Source: Mesorhabditis belari
Lineage: Eukaryota; Nematoda; Chromadorea; Rhabditida; Rhabditidae
Length of the DNA: 64,000 nt
Reading direction: 5' to 3'
Assembly: GCA_958450365.1 (NCBI GenBank)
Contig: CAUEEP010000921.1
Span: forward strand, 1,727,001 to 1,791,000
Shown: positions 23,017 to 34,200 of the stretch, one piece after another
How positions within the stretch are numbered: position 1 is the first letter of the stretch
Layout: each line of letters begins with the position of its first letter
Notes under the pieces: generated by a model
What the model was told of the DNA's origin: nothing
Databases searched by the model: none
The model's input: only the letters and a program-made list of their open reading frames with translations
Made by a program: the position numbers and the translations under genes

Positions 23017-24961
23017 CTCTTTTATCTGTATTAGATCTTGTGTATCCAAAGCTTTATCTAGAAAAACTACTTCCGTTTGGTGGTGGCCAGTGTGGCAACT
23101 CTTTACTTTGCTGGAATCACAGCTGCGGTTGGTCATAAAATTCGGCTTTTGAAGGCGAAATTTTCAGATTTTTGGTGTTTACTTGGAACGAAGACCACTT
23201 TTGAATATTCAGGTAAGAAAAAAACAAAAAGAAAATCGAAATGAGTTAGATTCTGACGCAAATGCTTTTCTAAAAAGCGCGCTTTTGCTTCAGCTGCCGT
23301 ATCCAAGACGTAATCGATGTTCCCTTACTTGTTTTATAGTCAGAGCAGCTAGAGTACTTGTCAGAGCAGCTAAAGTACTTATCAGAGCAGCTAGAGTACT
23401 TGTCAGAGCAGCTAGAGTCTCTTAAGTAATGCCTAGTGAATTTCTGAAACTTACTATAGCCTTGCCTAATAGCTTTTATCTAAGTTCAAAAGTTGATAGG
23501 TTTTAGAAAGCGTATTGCTCTAGGTAAATAGTCTCAAATCTTCAGATTATCGTTCTTCGATCATTGATGATTTTCGCGGACATGATCGCTTTGTCAATCA
23601 TTTTGATAATGGCAATCGGGAATCGACAGAAATGGATTGAAAGCATTCCATCGCATTTCGTGAATCAGGTTAGGTGCAAAAAATCTGTACTAAGGAGCTG
23701 TACTAAGGAGCTGTACTAAGGAGCTGTATTGAGGAGCTGTACTGAGAAGCTGTACTGAGGAGCTGTACTGAGGAGCTGTACTGAGGAGCTGTACTGAGGA
23801 TCTGTACTGAGAATCTGTACTGAGAATCTGTACTGAAGAATCTAATTCCAGAAACGCTTCTACAACTTGTTAGGTCCATTTTGGATGTATCTTGGTGCAA
23901 TTTCTCTTCACATTACTGTCGCCGGGAATATGATTTTTCTCAAAATCGTCAATTGTTGTATGCAGTTTTTTGAGGTCTGCTGACGGTATTTCTTTATGAG
24001 AAATAATTTCGATTTCTCTTTATGATCTTCAAAGTGTAACGCACCCGTAAAATACAGGGTGCGCCAACAGTTCCCGTACTTGTATTTTCTGTATTTTTGG
24101 TAATTTTAGATAAAAGATACGATTTTAAAAGTAAGAAATTCTAATTCCTCGCGAAAAACTGATTTAGAAAACGTTTCTGGTTAATTTATAAGTGCAACGC
24201 TATTTAAGACAAGTGATTGAGAAGAGGGTCCACTCAGGGGCGCTTTGATCGCACATTTTTTTGGGGCTTTGGGCCTGTAACCTTTATGGATCAAAAGATT
24301 TTCAAGAGCCAAGATGTTTTTCGAAAACTAGACATAAAATGTGACATTTTTTATATTGGGTATATAAAGTTTTGGTCAACGACTTCCCTGTTGTGTTCCC
24401 CTGTAACTGTGCCCCTGTAGCTGTGCCCTGTAGCTGTGCCCTGTAACTGTGCCCTGTAACTGTGCCCCTGTAACTGTTCCCCTGTAGCTGTGCCCCTGTA
24501 ACTGTGCCCCTGTAACTGTTCCCCTGTAACTGTGCCCTGTAGCTCTGCCCTGTAACTGTGCCCTGTAGCTCTGCCCTGTAGCTCTGCCCTGTAGCTCTGC
24601 CTGGTAGCTCTGCTGGTAGCTCTGCCTGGTAGCTCTGCCTGGTAGCTCTGCCTGGTAGCTCTGCCTGGTAGCTCTGCCCTGTAACTGTGCAACCAAAGCG
24701 CCCCTGAGCGAACCCTCTTCTCAATCACTTGTCTTAAATAGCGTTGCACTTATAAATTAACCAGAAACGTTTTCTAAATCAGTTTTTCGCGAGGAATTCT
24801 AATTTCTTACTTTTAAAATCGTATCTTTTATCTAAAATTATCAAAAATGCAGAAAATACAAGTACGGGAACTTTTGGCGCACCCTGTATATCAATAGCAA
24901 ACCAAAAGTGCTAACTTACTATGTAACTTTTTAGGAAAAAGATCTCATGTTGAAGAGTTGA
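20772..24961 (+). CDS. Four-helix membrane protein, 8 exons
   Basis: I do not recognise the family. Joining 20772-20777, 21707-21835, 22852-22917, 23062-23127, 23168-23212, 23546-23668, 23852-23974 and 24935-24961 gives 194 residues with every intron in phase 0. Exon 1 is just ATG AAG. Hydrophobic segments lie in IFLILLFVAIYWG, YFRLVVASVATLYFAGITA, MIFADMIALSIILIMAIG and FWMYLGAISLHITVAGNMIF, so a tetraspan topology with an acidic N-terminus (DEKFDEKFDQNSS) is likely. The loop IGNRQKWIESIPSHFVNQ separates helices 3 and 4. There is no signal peptide apart from helix 1. The second donor may instead be 27 bp downstream (after 21862), adding nine residues. Poly(A) signal AATAAA is at 24992. Intron 4 is only 40 bp; all others are filled with repeats. 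Gene reality is supported by uniform phase and GT-AG sites. Confidence 0.72.
20824..21621. mobile_element. Foldback element in intron 1, array core
   Basis: Arms of about 197 bp (20824-21020 and 21427-21621) are near-perfect inverted copies ending AGGGGGGTATTAATCGCGGC. Both ends are flanked by TTAA, which may be the target duplication, as in piggyBac elements, though part of it could belong to the ends. The core contains GGTTCCAATAC repeats at 21198-21292. No transposase is present. Confidence 0.75.
22393..22566. repeat. Tandem array GTAGAGCTGCCGAT (about 15 bp)
   Basis: Roughly ten units of GATGTAGAGCTGCCGAT type lie in intron 2 of the four-helix gene. A partial tRNA-like B box (GGGCTCGAACTC, - strand) lies upstream at about 22110-22140. 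Confidence 0.85.
22927..23022. repeat. CAGACAGA array in intron 3
   Basis: About 95 bp of GGCAGACAGACA units fill most of the 144-bp intron 3 (22918-23061). Confidence 0.9.
23336..23422. repeat. Tandem array of a 21-bp unit in intron 5
   Basis: Four copies of GTCAGAGCAGCTAGAGTACTT stand head to tail inside intron 5 (23213-23545). Confidence 0.85.
23694..23842. repeat. Tandem array GGAGCTGTACTGA (13 bp) in intron 6
   Basis: About eleven units occupy most of intron 6 (23669-23851) and end 9 bp before the splice acceptor. Confidence 0.9.
24055..24886. mobile_element. Foldback element in intron 7, array core
   Basis: Arms of about 180 bp begin CAGGGTGCGCCAACAGTTCCC and end with its complement; TA flanks both sides, as for Tc1/mariner elements. 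The core 24394-24690 is a tandem array of 13-bp units (CTGTAACTGTGCC changing to GGTAGCTCTGCCT). Its end resembles, but is distinct from, the maT ends at 9792. Confidence 0.8.
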
Positions 24962-25696
24962 TGTAACAATGCTGAAAGAATGCCTCATTTGAATAAAATT
25001 TCTACAATTTCAAAACCGAACAAATTATGGCCATAACGTGATGGATTCCGAAGCTGATTCCGAAAAAAAATGGTTTCAGCACAGGTTTCCATACAAAAAA
25101 AAAAACAAATAAAGTCCATTTTTTGGGAATTTGGGGTCAATGGCAGCTCAGTAAAACGGCTGCAAAAACTTTGAAAGTTGATGAATCGACAAACGGTCTT
25201 TTCCATTCATTCGCTAGATAATTAGCTTTTGAATGAGCTATTACACGATCAAATCGGATAAGTTTAAAACCCTTTTCCAAAAAATCGGAACTTTCTCCCC
25301 AACCTAATAAGTTTCCCAAAGTGCAATCTTTTTATTTTTCCCAATCTTTTTATTTTTCTGTTCCATTCATTCAAAAAAGTTTCAATGGAAAAGATCCAAA
25401 AAATGGCATTTATTGGCATTTGTTTACAAAATTCTCCTCCGTCGCTGATGAATCCTCTTTCCAGAAAAAAACATGCTTTCAGCTGAAAAATGCTGAAAAT
25501 ATTGAAAAAATCAATGGGCTGATGCAATTCCTAAGTGCATACAATGATTAATGATTGAGTTTTCTGAAATATCGATCGCTTAATTGATTGCATTAAAAGC
25601 CAAGTTGATTTTGGGTTTGATTTGCAGCGATTTTTGTTTAAATATTTCTTTGCTGAATGTTTTGGAAATTCCGTATGATTCCAACTTGGAATCATA

Positions 25697-26546
25697 TTGG
25701 GTTGGTGGAAAAGTCCTTTCGGATTTTTTGAGAGAGTACCTTAAATTTGTCCAATTTTGACATTTTATAGCTCATCCTAAAGCTGAATTCAAGACGGATC
25801 GATTGGTAAAAACCGTTTTGAGTTATCTTTTTTTTTAAAGTTTTTACAGCTATTTTAGTAAAGGGCTGCAGAGCCAAAAAATGGCTATTTTCACGTTTCG
25901 TTAGTTTTCCGTGCAGAAACCTAGGCTAAAAACGTGTGTTTCGTGATCAGCGTCAAAAATAACCCCTAGACACAAATTTTCAGAATCTTAGCAAAAAATT
26001 TTTGAAAAATATTGTCACCGGTGGAAGTCGAAGTCGGTTCCAATACGGTTCCTATTTTGATCTAATACGGTTCCAATACAGTTCCAATACGCTTCCAATA
26101 CTGTTCCTATTTTGATCTAATACGGTTCCAATACGGTTCCTATTTTGATCTAATACGATTCCAATACGGTTCCAATACGCTTCCAATACGGTTCCAATAC
26201 TGTTCCTATTTTGATCTAATACGGTTCCAATACAGTTCCAATACGCTTCCAATACGCTTCCAATACGGTTCCTATTTTGATCTAATACAGTTCCAATACG
26301 GTTCCAATATCAGCGACCCTCAGATCAATAACCTTTCCGCCGCTTTTCGCGATTTTCCTTCGCTTTTCCCCTTTTTTTTGTTGTAACCTAAAATTTACCA
26401 TAATAACAAAAAAGAGAAAACAAATAACGGTTTTTACCAATCGATCCGTCTTGAATTCAGCTTTAGGATGAGTTATAAAATGTCAAAATTGGACAAATTT
26501 AAGGTACTCTCCCAAAAAATCCGAAAGGACTTTTCCACCAACCCAA
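25697..26546. mobile_element. Mariner-like foldback with GGTTCCAATAC core
   Basis: Arms of about 125 bp start TTGGGTTGGTGGAAAAGTCC, a mariner-type end, and are flanked by TA. The core 26036-26310 is an array of GGTTCCAATAC with TATTTTGATCTAATA spacers. There is no transposase. Confidence 0.8.
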
Positions 26547-26684
26547 TACAAAAAGCACAAGATTGATGGCTACTTGCTATATTTTCGACAAATCCTATAT
26601 CTACATAAAACGTATAGAAGCTGGTGCTAAAATTCCATTGGTAAAATCTATTTTGGTCTCCACTTAACTCTGTACTCAACTGTA

Positions 26685-27150
26685 GGCTTGGTTATCGAGA
26701 TTATCGGTATTTTTGGAGTAGCACGTAAAAAATCTTATAACTTTGCTCAAAACTACTCAAATGCTCTGAAACTTTTACCATTAAAAAGTCAAAAGTTCAA
26801 GCTTCATTTTGGTACCTAGTACTTAGAAGAGTACGCAAAACGCCGCTCTCAAAATCTAATCGATATGCTGTCGATATGGCCTCATCGAGCCCTTATTTAT
26901 AATCGATATAATCATATTGATAGCGTATCGATATAATCATATCGTTAAGGTTTTTTGAGGTGCATTGTTCTTCTAACAGTTAGATACGAAGATGAAACCA
27001 AAATGAACCAATGGAAAGCCAGAAGTTTGAACTTCTGGCTTTCCATTGGTAAAAGTTTCCGAGCATTTGGAGCTACAATCACAAAGATATGTCTGTTTTA
27101 ACGCGAGCACTCCAAAATATCGATAGCCAAGTCTACTCAACTGTGCTTCA
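26685..27150. repeat. Diverged foldback
   Basis: GGCTTGGTTATCGAGATTAT near 26685 is inverted near 27115-27140 (ATCGATAGCCAAG), with further inverted similarity inside, including CTTCTGGCTTTCCATTGG. Intergenic DNA 24998-25690 and 27300-28100 holds no gene I can support; another weak foldback around CCGCAAATTTTTTTCCGCAA is at about 27640-27830. Confidence 0.5.
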
Positions 27151-27242
27151 TTTTATCAGCCGTTTTCAGCTGGCAAATGGCGGCACCGCAAAGTCTTAAA
27201 TGAAGAGTAAAGTAATACTGTGATCAATCACAATACCCTTGA

Positions 27243-27299
27243 ATTGGAACGCGCTTGTCTACGGCCCACATGACCCGGGTTGAACCCCCGTCGTGCCAC
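27243..27299 (+). tRNA. tRNA-like sequence, 'GCTTGTCTACGG' family
   Basis: GAACGCGCTTGTCTACGGCC is followed by a B-box-like GGGTTGAACCCCCGTCGTGCC. Sequences with the same layout lie at 48979-49034 and 49164-49234, and the 3' flank TTTTGACTTTTTTAA is shared with 49164-49234. The 5' half with the A box is degenerate here. Confidence 0.4.
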
Positions 27300-28100
27300 T
27301 CAATTTTGACTTTTTTAATTTTGGAGTTAGGTGTATCGCGTAGTCGCGCTAAAAAAATTCTGCGCAAACACCGCCAACTTCATAAATCAGCGGGTTTTCA
27401 ACTTTTTCAAAAAATCTGATTGCAGATTCGTGATCAGCGCATTTTTTTTACCCTAATCCTAGAAGTTTCAGCCAAAACTGATCATTTTTCGAGTTTATTG
27501 CTAACGGACTGACTGACAGATCTGTCCATTTATACATATTAGATCTTTTTACATAGTTAGATACCCTTCGAAAAAATATCGGAAGTAATTAAAGCGCCAA
27601 CTATTCCGCCAACTGTTCCTTGAAAATTTTCATTTTGAACTTCGTGAAAATTTGGGAGAACTCAAAAACCGCAAATTTTTTTCCGCAACTTTCTATTACT
27701 CGACATAACTCGATAATCTATGGTCAGATTTTGGTACCAAAAACAGAAATCTAACCACAGGCTATCAAGATAGCAAAAGTTGCGGAAATGCCCCTTTGCG
27801 GAAAAAAATTTGCGGTTTTTGGGTCGTCCCGAAAGTTTTCGGTTTGAACTTCGTGAAAATCGTCATTTGGGATTGCGGTATCAGCGAAATTTTCACCAAT
27901 TTGAATTTCCTATGCAAATTTGGTTCTTTCCTATTCTTGCCACATTGGGCCCTACTACACCCAGTAATGAGTACTAAAACCGACTCGTATTAAAAATCTG
28001 ATTAGATATTCTGCATCAGAGTACTTTTTTACGTATCTTTCTAAATTTTCGGTTCTCTAGCTCAACGCTTTAAGGTATCAGACGGACCCACCGTTTTAAA

Positions 28101-28937
28101 TACACTGCTGGACATAATTTTAGGATTTTAGGAACACTTGAAATTTTGCGGGTCTATCCCAAAACAGCCCCGACCAAAACAGCGCCGTACCCAAAACAGC
28201 GCCGTACCCAAAACAGCGCCAATGCAAAAACGCCCAAAACAGCGACGAGCAAAAAAAATTATTTTGTAGATTTTTGCTTTTGCTTTTTCTTTGCTATTTT
28301 TAACTTTTTCTGCCCGCTTTTTGTGTTTTTAGGGTAAAAAAAGGCGGAGAATCCGATTTTTTTAAAGCTTTACGCATAGAAACCTGCGATAGCGTTTATA
28401 AAATTGATTTTAACCAAAACTAACAATTTTTTTCCTTTTACGGCCTGTTTTTTAACATTTTCACTAACTTTTTATTTCTACTACGGATCACTTGAAAGCT
28501 CTAGCCGTTTATGCTCATCATCGCTAGTGTTATGATGTTTCAGAGTCTCTTGGACTATTAATTTCATGCTATTTTAATGCTTTTTATGCATCGTTTAATT
28601 GTTATCGTTTATTGTTGTTGGTCATGTTATTTTTAAATAAATTATCAAAATTAAAAGCTGCTAATAAAAAAAATGAGTGTACATTGTAAAAGAAAAAAAA
28701 CTTTGTTTTGCATCGGCGCTGTTTTGGGCGTTTTTCATTGGCGCTGTTTGGGTGGCGCTGTTTGTACGGCGCTATTTTGGGTGGCGCTGTTTTGGTCGGC
28801 GCTGTTTTGGGATAGACCCAATTTTGCGCTTTTTTAAAAAAAACTATTGATTGAGCGGCAAACGGCAAATCGATTCTGATTGCCACTAATATTTATTAAG
28901 TTTTTAAAGTGTTCTTAAAATTATGTTCAGCAGTGTA
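28101..28937. mobile_element. Foldback element with CAAAACAGCGCC core
   Basis: The outer ends TACACTGCTGGACATAATTT and its near complement at 28937 are inverted, probably flanked by TA. Inside, short arrays of CAAAACAGCGCCGTACC face each other at 28150-28250 and 28710-28810. Related AACAGCGCC sequences occur at 38399-38460. Confidence 0.7.
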
Positions 28938-29204
28938 TATTAGAACTTGCACTAGTTGTAAATTTTATTCATAACCAAATTATGCTTGCACAACCCTTGC
29001 ACAATACCTCCCCCCCCCCGCGCATTTTACGCTAGAAAAAGACGACAACGACAAGCGCTGCAGCAACGCGTATTGTAGTGTCGTGGTGTCTCTGCGTCTC
29101 TTCACAATTCCCACTCCCCCTTTCGTATTCTTTGTCCACAAAGCGACCTTACTAAGTTCGTTTTAATTTTATCTAACTCATTTAAAATCTGATCTTCACA
29201 TTCA

Positions 29205-29219
29205 TTTTTATAATTTCAG
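29205..29219 (+). promoter_or_regulatory. Probable trans-splice acceptor of the capping enzyme
   Basis: TTTATAATTTCAG ends two bases before the ATG at 29222. In a gene with no introns, an acceptor so close to the start codon fits addition of a spliced leader. A run of C (about 29010-29020) and pyrimidine-rich DNA upstream may mark the promoter. Confidence 0.6.
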
Positions 29220-29221
29220 GT

Positions 29222-31018
29222 ATGAACCCGCGAAAAGGACCGAGCAAGGAGATTGCGATGCGTTATGGCCTTCCCGATCGATGGCTATACTGTCCGAAAA
29301 TGGGAAATTTGGTGACGAATCGCTTTTTCCCGTTCAAAACGCCACTCTGTTCGCTGTACGACGATCAAATACCCGATCCGGCTCTGCGTTTTCACCCAAG
29401 TGACGTTTTCTCGGCGATCAAGAAGCAAAATCGAAAAATTGGCTTGTGGATCGATCTCACGAAAACGGATCGTTATTATGGAAAGAACGAGGTTGAGGAG
29501 AACGATTGCAAGTATCGGAAATTGCCCTTAGCTGGTCATGGAGCCACTCCGACAAAAGATGAGGCTGAGCGATTCATTCGCATAGCCAACGGCTATTTGG
29601 GTGATGAACCAGATGGTGTGATCGGTATTCACTGCACTCACGGATTCAATCGAACGGGTTTCCTCATTTGTGCCTATCTATGGAATGTTGATAGTCTAGC
29701 GATGGATGGAGCGGTGACGCTCTTTGCCCAATGTCGCCCTTGTGGAATCTACAAGCAAGACTACATCAATGATCTCTTTGAAAGATACGAAAAAGATGGC
29801 GATATGTTAGAAGCTCCAGAGAGGCCGTCTTGGGACCGAAATGAGGCAAATTCACTGGTCAATGCACCGGCTGGTCAAGATGACGGTGCTTCTACTTCAA
29901 ATGAGAATGTGACTGCTGGTGGGAAGCAATTCATGGAAGGGGAAGTCCCGGGTGTCACTTTGGTGAATGATCCAATGAAGAAGCAAATGCTACGAAGCAA
30001 GATCAGAGAGCAATGCGGTTATGGAAGGGACGGCTTTCCCGGTTCTCAACCAGTTTCACTTGAATCTTCTCCTACTAACAACAATCTTCGATTTATTGCT
30101 GAAAGGCCCTACATGGTCTCTTGGAAAGCCGACGGAATGCGTTACTTGGTGTACATTCAAGATGAGGATGAGATCTTTGCCTTTGACCGTGACAATGAGG
30201 TTTTTCAAATCCCGACTCTGAAATTTGTTCAACGACGTCGTGAAAAGCGCGAACCGTTCAAGCATCTCACGGATGTTCTCGTTGACTGTGAGGTGGTTAT
30301 CGACAAAGTGGAGATAAATGGGAAAACAACCCAAGTACCCCGGCTTTTCATCTTCGACATCATTCATTTTGGAAAGTTCTCTTTGAAGAAAGAGAACTAC
30401 GAGCTTCGTCGACAATGCATCAATAAAGAGATCATCGGCCCACGAGCAGACGCAATTGCAAGTGGTTTCATTCGAAGAGAACAAGAGGTCATGTCCGTTC
30501 GAATCAAGGAATTTTGGGATATTTGCGCAGTGCCAAAACTCTTTGACGAAAAATTCGTGAAAAATGTTGGGCATGAGATTGATGGGCTAATTTTTCAACC
30601 TTGCGATGAGCCGTACATTGCCGGTCGACAGGATTCAGTTCTGAAATGGAAACCGCCATCTCACAATTCGGTCGACTTCCTATTGCAAATCCGTCGAATC
30701 GCAAGGGTCAATGAGCTGCCATTTTACCAGGGATGTCTTTATGTTCAACATTATGATCAAGCTTTTGCAAATATTAAGGCCACAAAAGCTCTTCAGCCAT
30801 ATGACGGGAAAATCATCGAATGCACAAGGAACGAGAGGAAAGAATGGGTGTTTATGAGAGAAAGAACTGATAAATCACTGCCAAATTCCTACAAAACGGC
30901 AATGGCCGTGCTTCAAAGTATGGACTACCCGATTTCGCAAGAGGTCCTTTGCAATTTCTGTCTACGGCATGGATTTAAAAAGCCGCAGCCGCAGCAGCAA
31001 CGGAGACCTCCTCAATGA
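29222..31018 (+). CDS. cel-1: mRNA capping enzyme (triphosphatase-guanylyltransferase)
   Basis: The enzyme removes the 5' gamma-phosphate of nascent Pol II RNA and adds GMP from GTP, in the nucleus on the phosphorylated polymerase tail. The product has 598 residues, as usual for animal enzymes. Residues ~1-210 are the Cys-phosphatase-type RNA triphosphatase with HCTHGFNRTGF and catalytic Cys138. Residues ~265-580 are the guanylyltransferase: WKADGMRY gives the GMP-accepting Lys302, followed by VDCEVVID, IDGLIFQP and VLKWKPP, the later nucleotidyltransferase motifs. The C-terminus is Pro/Gln-rich. All key residues seen are present and the frame is open, so the gene looks functional. It has no intron, unlike every other host gene here. 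AATAAA lies at 31131. The next gene begins about 280 bp downstream on the same strand, suggesting an operon. The symbol follows the C. elegans orthologue. Confidence 0.96.
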   Translation: MNPRKGPSKEIAMRYGLPDRWLYCPKMGNLVTNRFFPFKTPLCSLYDDQIPDPALRFHPSDVFSAIKKQNRKIGLWIDLTKTDRYYGKNEVEENDCKYRKLPLAGHGATPTKDEAERFIRIANGYLGDEPDGVIGIHCTHGFNRTGFLICAYLWNVDSLAMDGAVTLFAQCRPCGIYKQDYINDLFERYEKDGDMLEAPERPSWDRNEANSLVNAPAGQDDGASTSNENVTAGGKQFMEGEVPGVTLVNDPMKKQMLRSKIREQCGYGRDGFPGSQPVSLESSPTNNNLRFIAERPYMVSWKADGMRYLVYIQDEDEIFAFDRDNEVFQIPTLKFVQRRREKREPFKHLTDVLVDCEVVIDKVEINGKTTQVPRLFIFDIIHFGKFSLKKENYELRRQCINKEIIGPRADAIASGFIRREQEVMSVRIKEFWDICAVPKLFDEKFVKNVGHEIDGLIFQPCDEPYIAGRQDSVLKWKPPSHNSVDFLLQIRRIARVNELPFYQGCLYVQHYDQAFANIKATKALQPYDGKIIECTRNERKEWVFMRERTDKSLPNSYKTAMAVLQSMDYPISQEVLCNFCLRHGFKKPQPQQQRRPPQ

Positions 31019-31262
31019 ACTCATTTTTGTAAACTATTCTAGGTCAAGTGTCATTTGTTACGGGCATAACTTTTATATTAGTGTTTTGTTCTTTTGAGTG
31101 TTTTAAATCTTGCTTTGATGAGTGTTAATCAATAAATTTAGACCCGCTGAGTTGTCGTGAAGTTCAACATCAAAAATACGACAACGACGGGTTTGTGAAG
31201 TCTTTTTGAAAATCAATAAAGTGATCAGTTTGTTTCATGAACTTCATTTATGTTCTGTTTAG
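31019..31262 (+). promoter_or_regulatory. Operon-like intercistronic region
   Basis: The region holds AATAAA at 31131 and again at 31215, an inverted repeat (GACCCGCTGAGTTGTCGT against ACGACAACGACGGGT) and a T-rich acceptor TCTGTTTAG ending at 31262. The spacing and order, poly(A) signal then acceptor, fit SL2-type processing of a downstream operon gene. Confidence 0.5.
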
Positions 31263-31299
31263 AAGATGCAGCGCGGTGAGGATATCCCGGATCCCTACA

Positions 31300-34200
31300 A
31301 TGCCAGCCATATCATACAACAAGTCGCACTCCATCAGGCCAAAGGAAACAATATCTTCAAGAAAACGACGTTCGTACTATTTTTTTGTTCGAGAAAAATA
31401 CCATTTACGTTTTAGAGGAAGGAAATCGGATTACTGGATGTTTGTGAACAGAGAAGGCCGAGGAATCTTCCAGAACACTCACAGACGACGTTTTAATTGC
31501 AAAGACAAGGGTGACAGCCAGCTGATGGGACGAATTTGGCATGTGAGTGAACCACTGATGCATCTGTTAAAGATTTAGGTACTAAGGCAGTTGAGGGGGC
31601 AGGGGGGGGCGGCACTTAAAATTTTCTCAAATGTGGTTTTTCTAGGGTAATTGATGGCGCTTCACGAAAAAACATTTTTGTTATTCTTTTTTCATTTATT
31701 TTTACATAGGCGCCGTATATTTACCTAGGCTTTGGCTCCGCACCTCTACCGCGCCAAAGGCACTCGTGTAATCTGACTGCAGCCCCTCAGAGCGCGACGG
31801 TTGCTAAAGCCGGAAGATAGCGACCTTTGTGGGTAGGTGGCGCCGATCGATATTGACCGTGAGGCCAACATGATAGCTTCACAAACACAAAGCCCGCTAC
31901 CTTCAGGCTTCTAGCAGACGGCGCAAATGCGACACTAAGTAAATGGAAGTAACCGGTTAATTAAGTTAAGTAAACGAAAGAAAATAAAGTAAATCCTGCA
32001 GTTAGGTCACAAGAGCGCCTTCGGCGCGGTAGAGGTGCGGAGCCAAAGCCTAGGTACATATATGGCGCCTATTTAAAAATAAATGAAAAAAAGTGCGAGG
32101 AGTGGGGAGTTAACTTAATATTTGAGAAAATATATGTTTTTAATTGAAAACATAGCTTAAAAATGTTTTTTTTCGTGATTAGCGCCAACAATTACCCTAG
32201 AAATACTACATTTGGGAAAATTTTAGGTACCCCCCAACTGCCTTAGTACCAAGATTTATGGTGCTTTAAGTTAGGATAGTTAATACAAAAAGCTATCTGA
32301 ATCTCTAACTGATCTTTTTAGGAGTTGTCTGCTGAGAAGCGAGCGATGTACAGACAGGAGGCACAACAACAAAACGCGCCCGATATGGTTAGTAAAGACT
32401 GAACTTGGAACAATGAGTCAAGGGTCTAACTTGATTCTAGGTGAAACAACGACGAAATGAGGAGGCTTTGCGATGCCGAGCTTCGCATCAAAATGCGGGA
32501 CTAACTGGATATGAAATGAGGGTAATTTTTGCAATATTATGCCTAGCTTGTAATGGAATATGATCAATTTAGGTGAAAGTTTATGTGCTCTTTTCAGATG
32601 AAAATACGCCAGGAGAAACATGAAGAAATTGTGCACCGCCTGGCAGCGAATGCAGCCACTGAAAGCGATTTGTCGTCATTTACGGATAATCCTCTGGTAT
32701 CTATCTTTTAGTGATTTTTCTTAAAACCTTTTTTAGTTTTTTTATGGAGAATCGATGCATTTATTCGCACTAAAAGAGCTTGAATTTGCCAAGAGTCAGT
32801 TGGTCATCAATTATGTCGAGAAAAAGGGAGAAGTTTTGAAAGGTATGCTTGAAAACCTATATACATGTATTTAGCCAAATTTTCAGGGACTCTACAGAAT
32901 CAAAACTATGCCGTCATAAAAGTGAACATCTATGACTCGATGTATGTTTGGAGCTCTAGTAGTTGTGCGTTTGAACTTTCAGCTCATTGTACTGTAGATT
33001 TTTATAAGAAAAGTTATTTTCCCCCAAAATTACTACAATACTTTATGATTTTTGTGATCAATCTAAGTGTAAATCTACGTTTTAGATTCGTATCGGCCTC
33101 CTTCAAAGCGCGAGCCCATCCATCTGAATTATCGTTGGTGATTTTCAATCAAGCACAAGGGATTCTGGTAAGTTTCTCTTTTGAGTATCACAATGGTTCT
33201 TTAGTTGAAAATTTTGATATTCAAATTGTTTCATTTAGAAAACGAAATCATGGATCTTCACGTTCAATTCACAATTGCTCTACGGAAGTCCCGATGGTGT
33301 CCCCGAAAATTCGCATGACAATGTTCAAGCTCAAGGCTAGAAATAATTTTTTAAAGTCTCCAATTGGTTCATTTTAGAAAACAAGACAAACATCTTTGTC
33401 GACCACAAAAAGAAAGATCGCAAGAATGAAGTGCTTGTTTATCAGGTTTGTGTTATTTCCTTCACAAAACTTACATCTACTTTCCCAGGGTTTCAATCTT
33501 TTGCAAGAGGTGATCAACGAGTACAATGTACAACGGGTTCTCGTCTCAAAAAGGGATTGGAATCACGTAAGTTTTTACGTGATATAGTATTTCTTAAATT
33601 TTCCATTCAGTCAATGAGCGCCTTGTTCTTTTTGGCACATGCAGCACAATGTGAGAAACAATTTAGTAAGTTTTGCCATTTAAGATCAAAGAAGTTTTTG
33701 TGTTTTTAGAAGATCTGAGGCCGAAAATTTCACTTTTGGAGGAAACCTTGGTTGCAAGGGATTTTTACTGGAAAAAACGAGAACCCAAAGCTACTTTTCA
33801 CCCATTCAACCAAGGTACATTTAGAGTACTACTTTCGAGCATGTAGAGCTGTTGTTTTTAGCTACACAATAATTTTTATCTTGATTTAGAGAAACTCGAG
33901 GAATTCGTATCGAGACCAATGATGATCGACGACGCGCACAATCGGATTCTTGTTTGTGCGCATCACGCGGGTATGGCGACACTTTTTCAAATCAATTGTT
34001 CGCTGGCTCGGGCGGCTGTCATTGTGTGAGTTATAATAGCCATTAAACTATTGGACCCTTATCAATATCGAAAATCATTAAAAACCAATAACAGTACCTA
34101 CGTTGTGACAGAAACAACGCAGCTGAAAATTTTCAATTTTGTACATTGAATAATCGAAAAGCTTTGTCGATAGTAAGGATCGATAGTGAATCAGTTGAAT

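Noticed and set aside
23062..23212. Reading the two exons of the four-helix gene here as one exon
   Set aside because: It ends in phase 1 and breaks the next helix; a 40-bp intron (23128-23167) restores phase 0.
22381..24749. CRISPR-like regular repeats
   Set aside because: Units of 13-21 bp stand head to tail without unique spacers, in introns of a eukaryotic gene.
31372..31415. Frame reading YYFFVREKYHLRF just before the HMG box, resembling the start of mammalian Maelstrom
   Set aside because: It lies in a 42-bp intron with good GT and TTTTAG sites. The intron length is a multiple of three, so the frame stays open by chance; the HMG-like sequence starts in exon 2.
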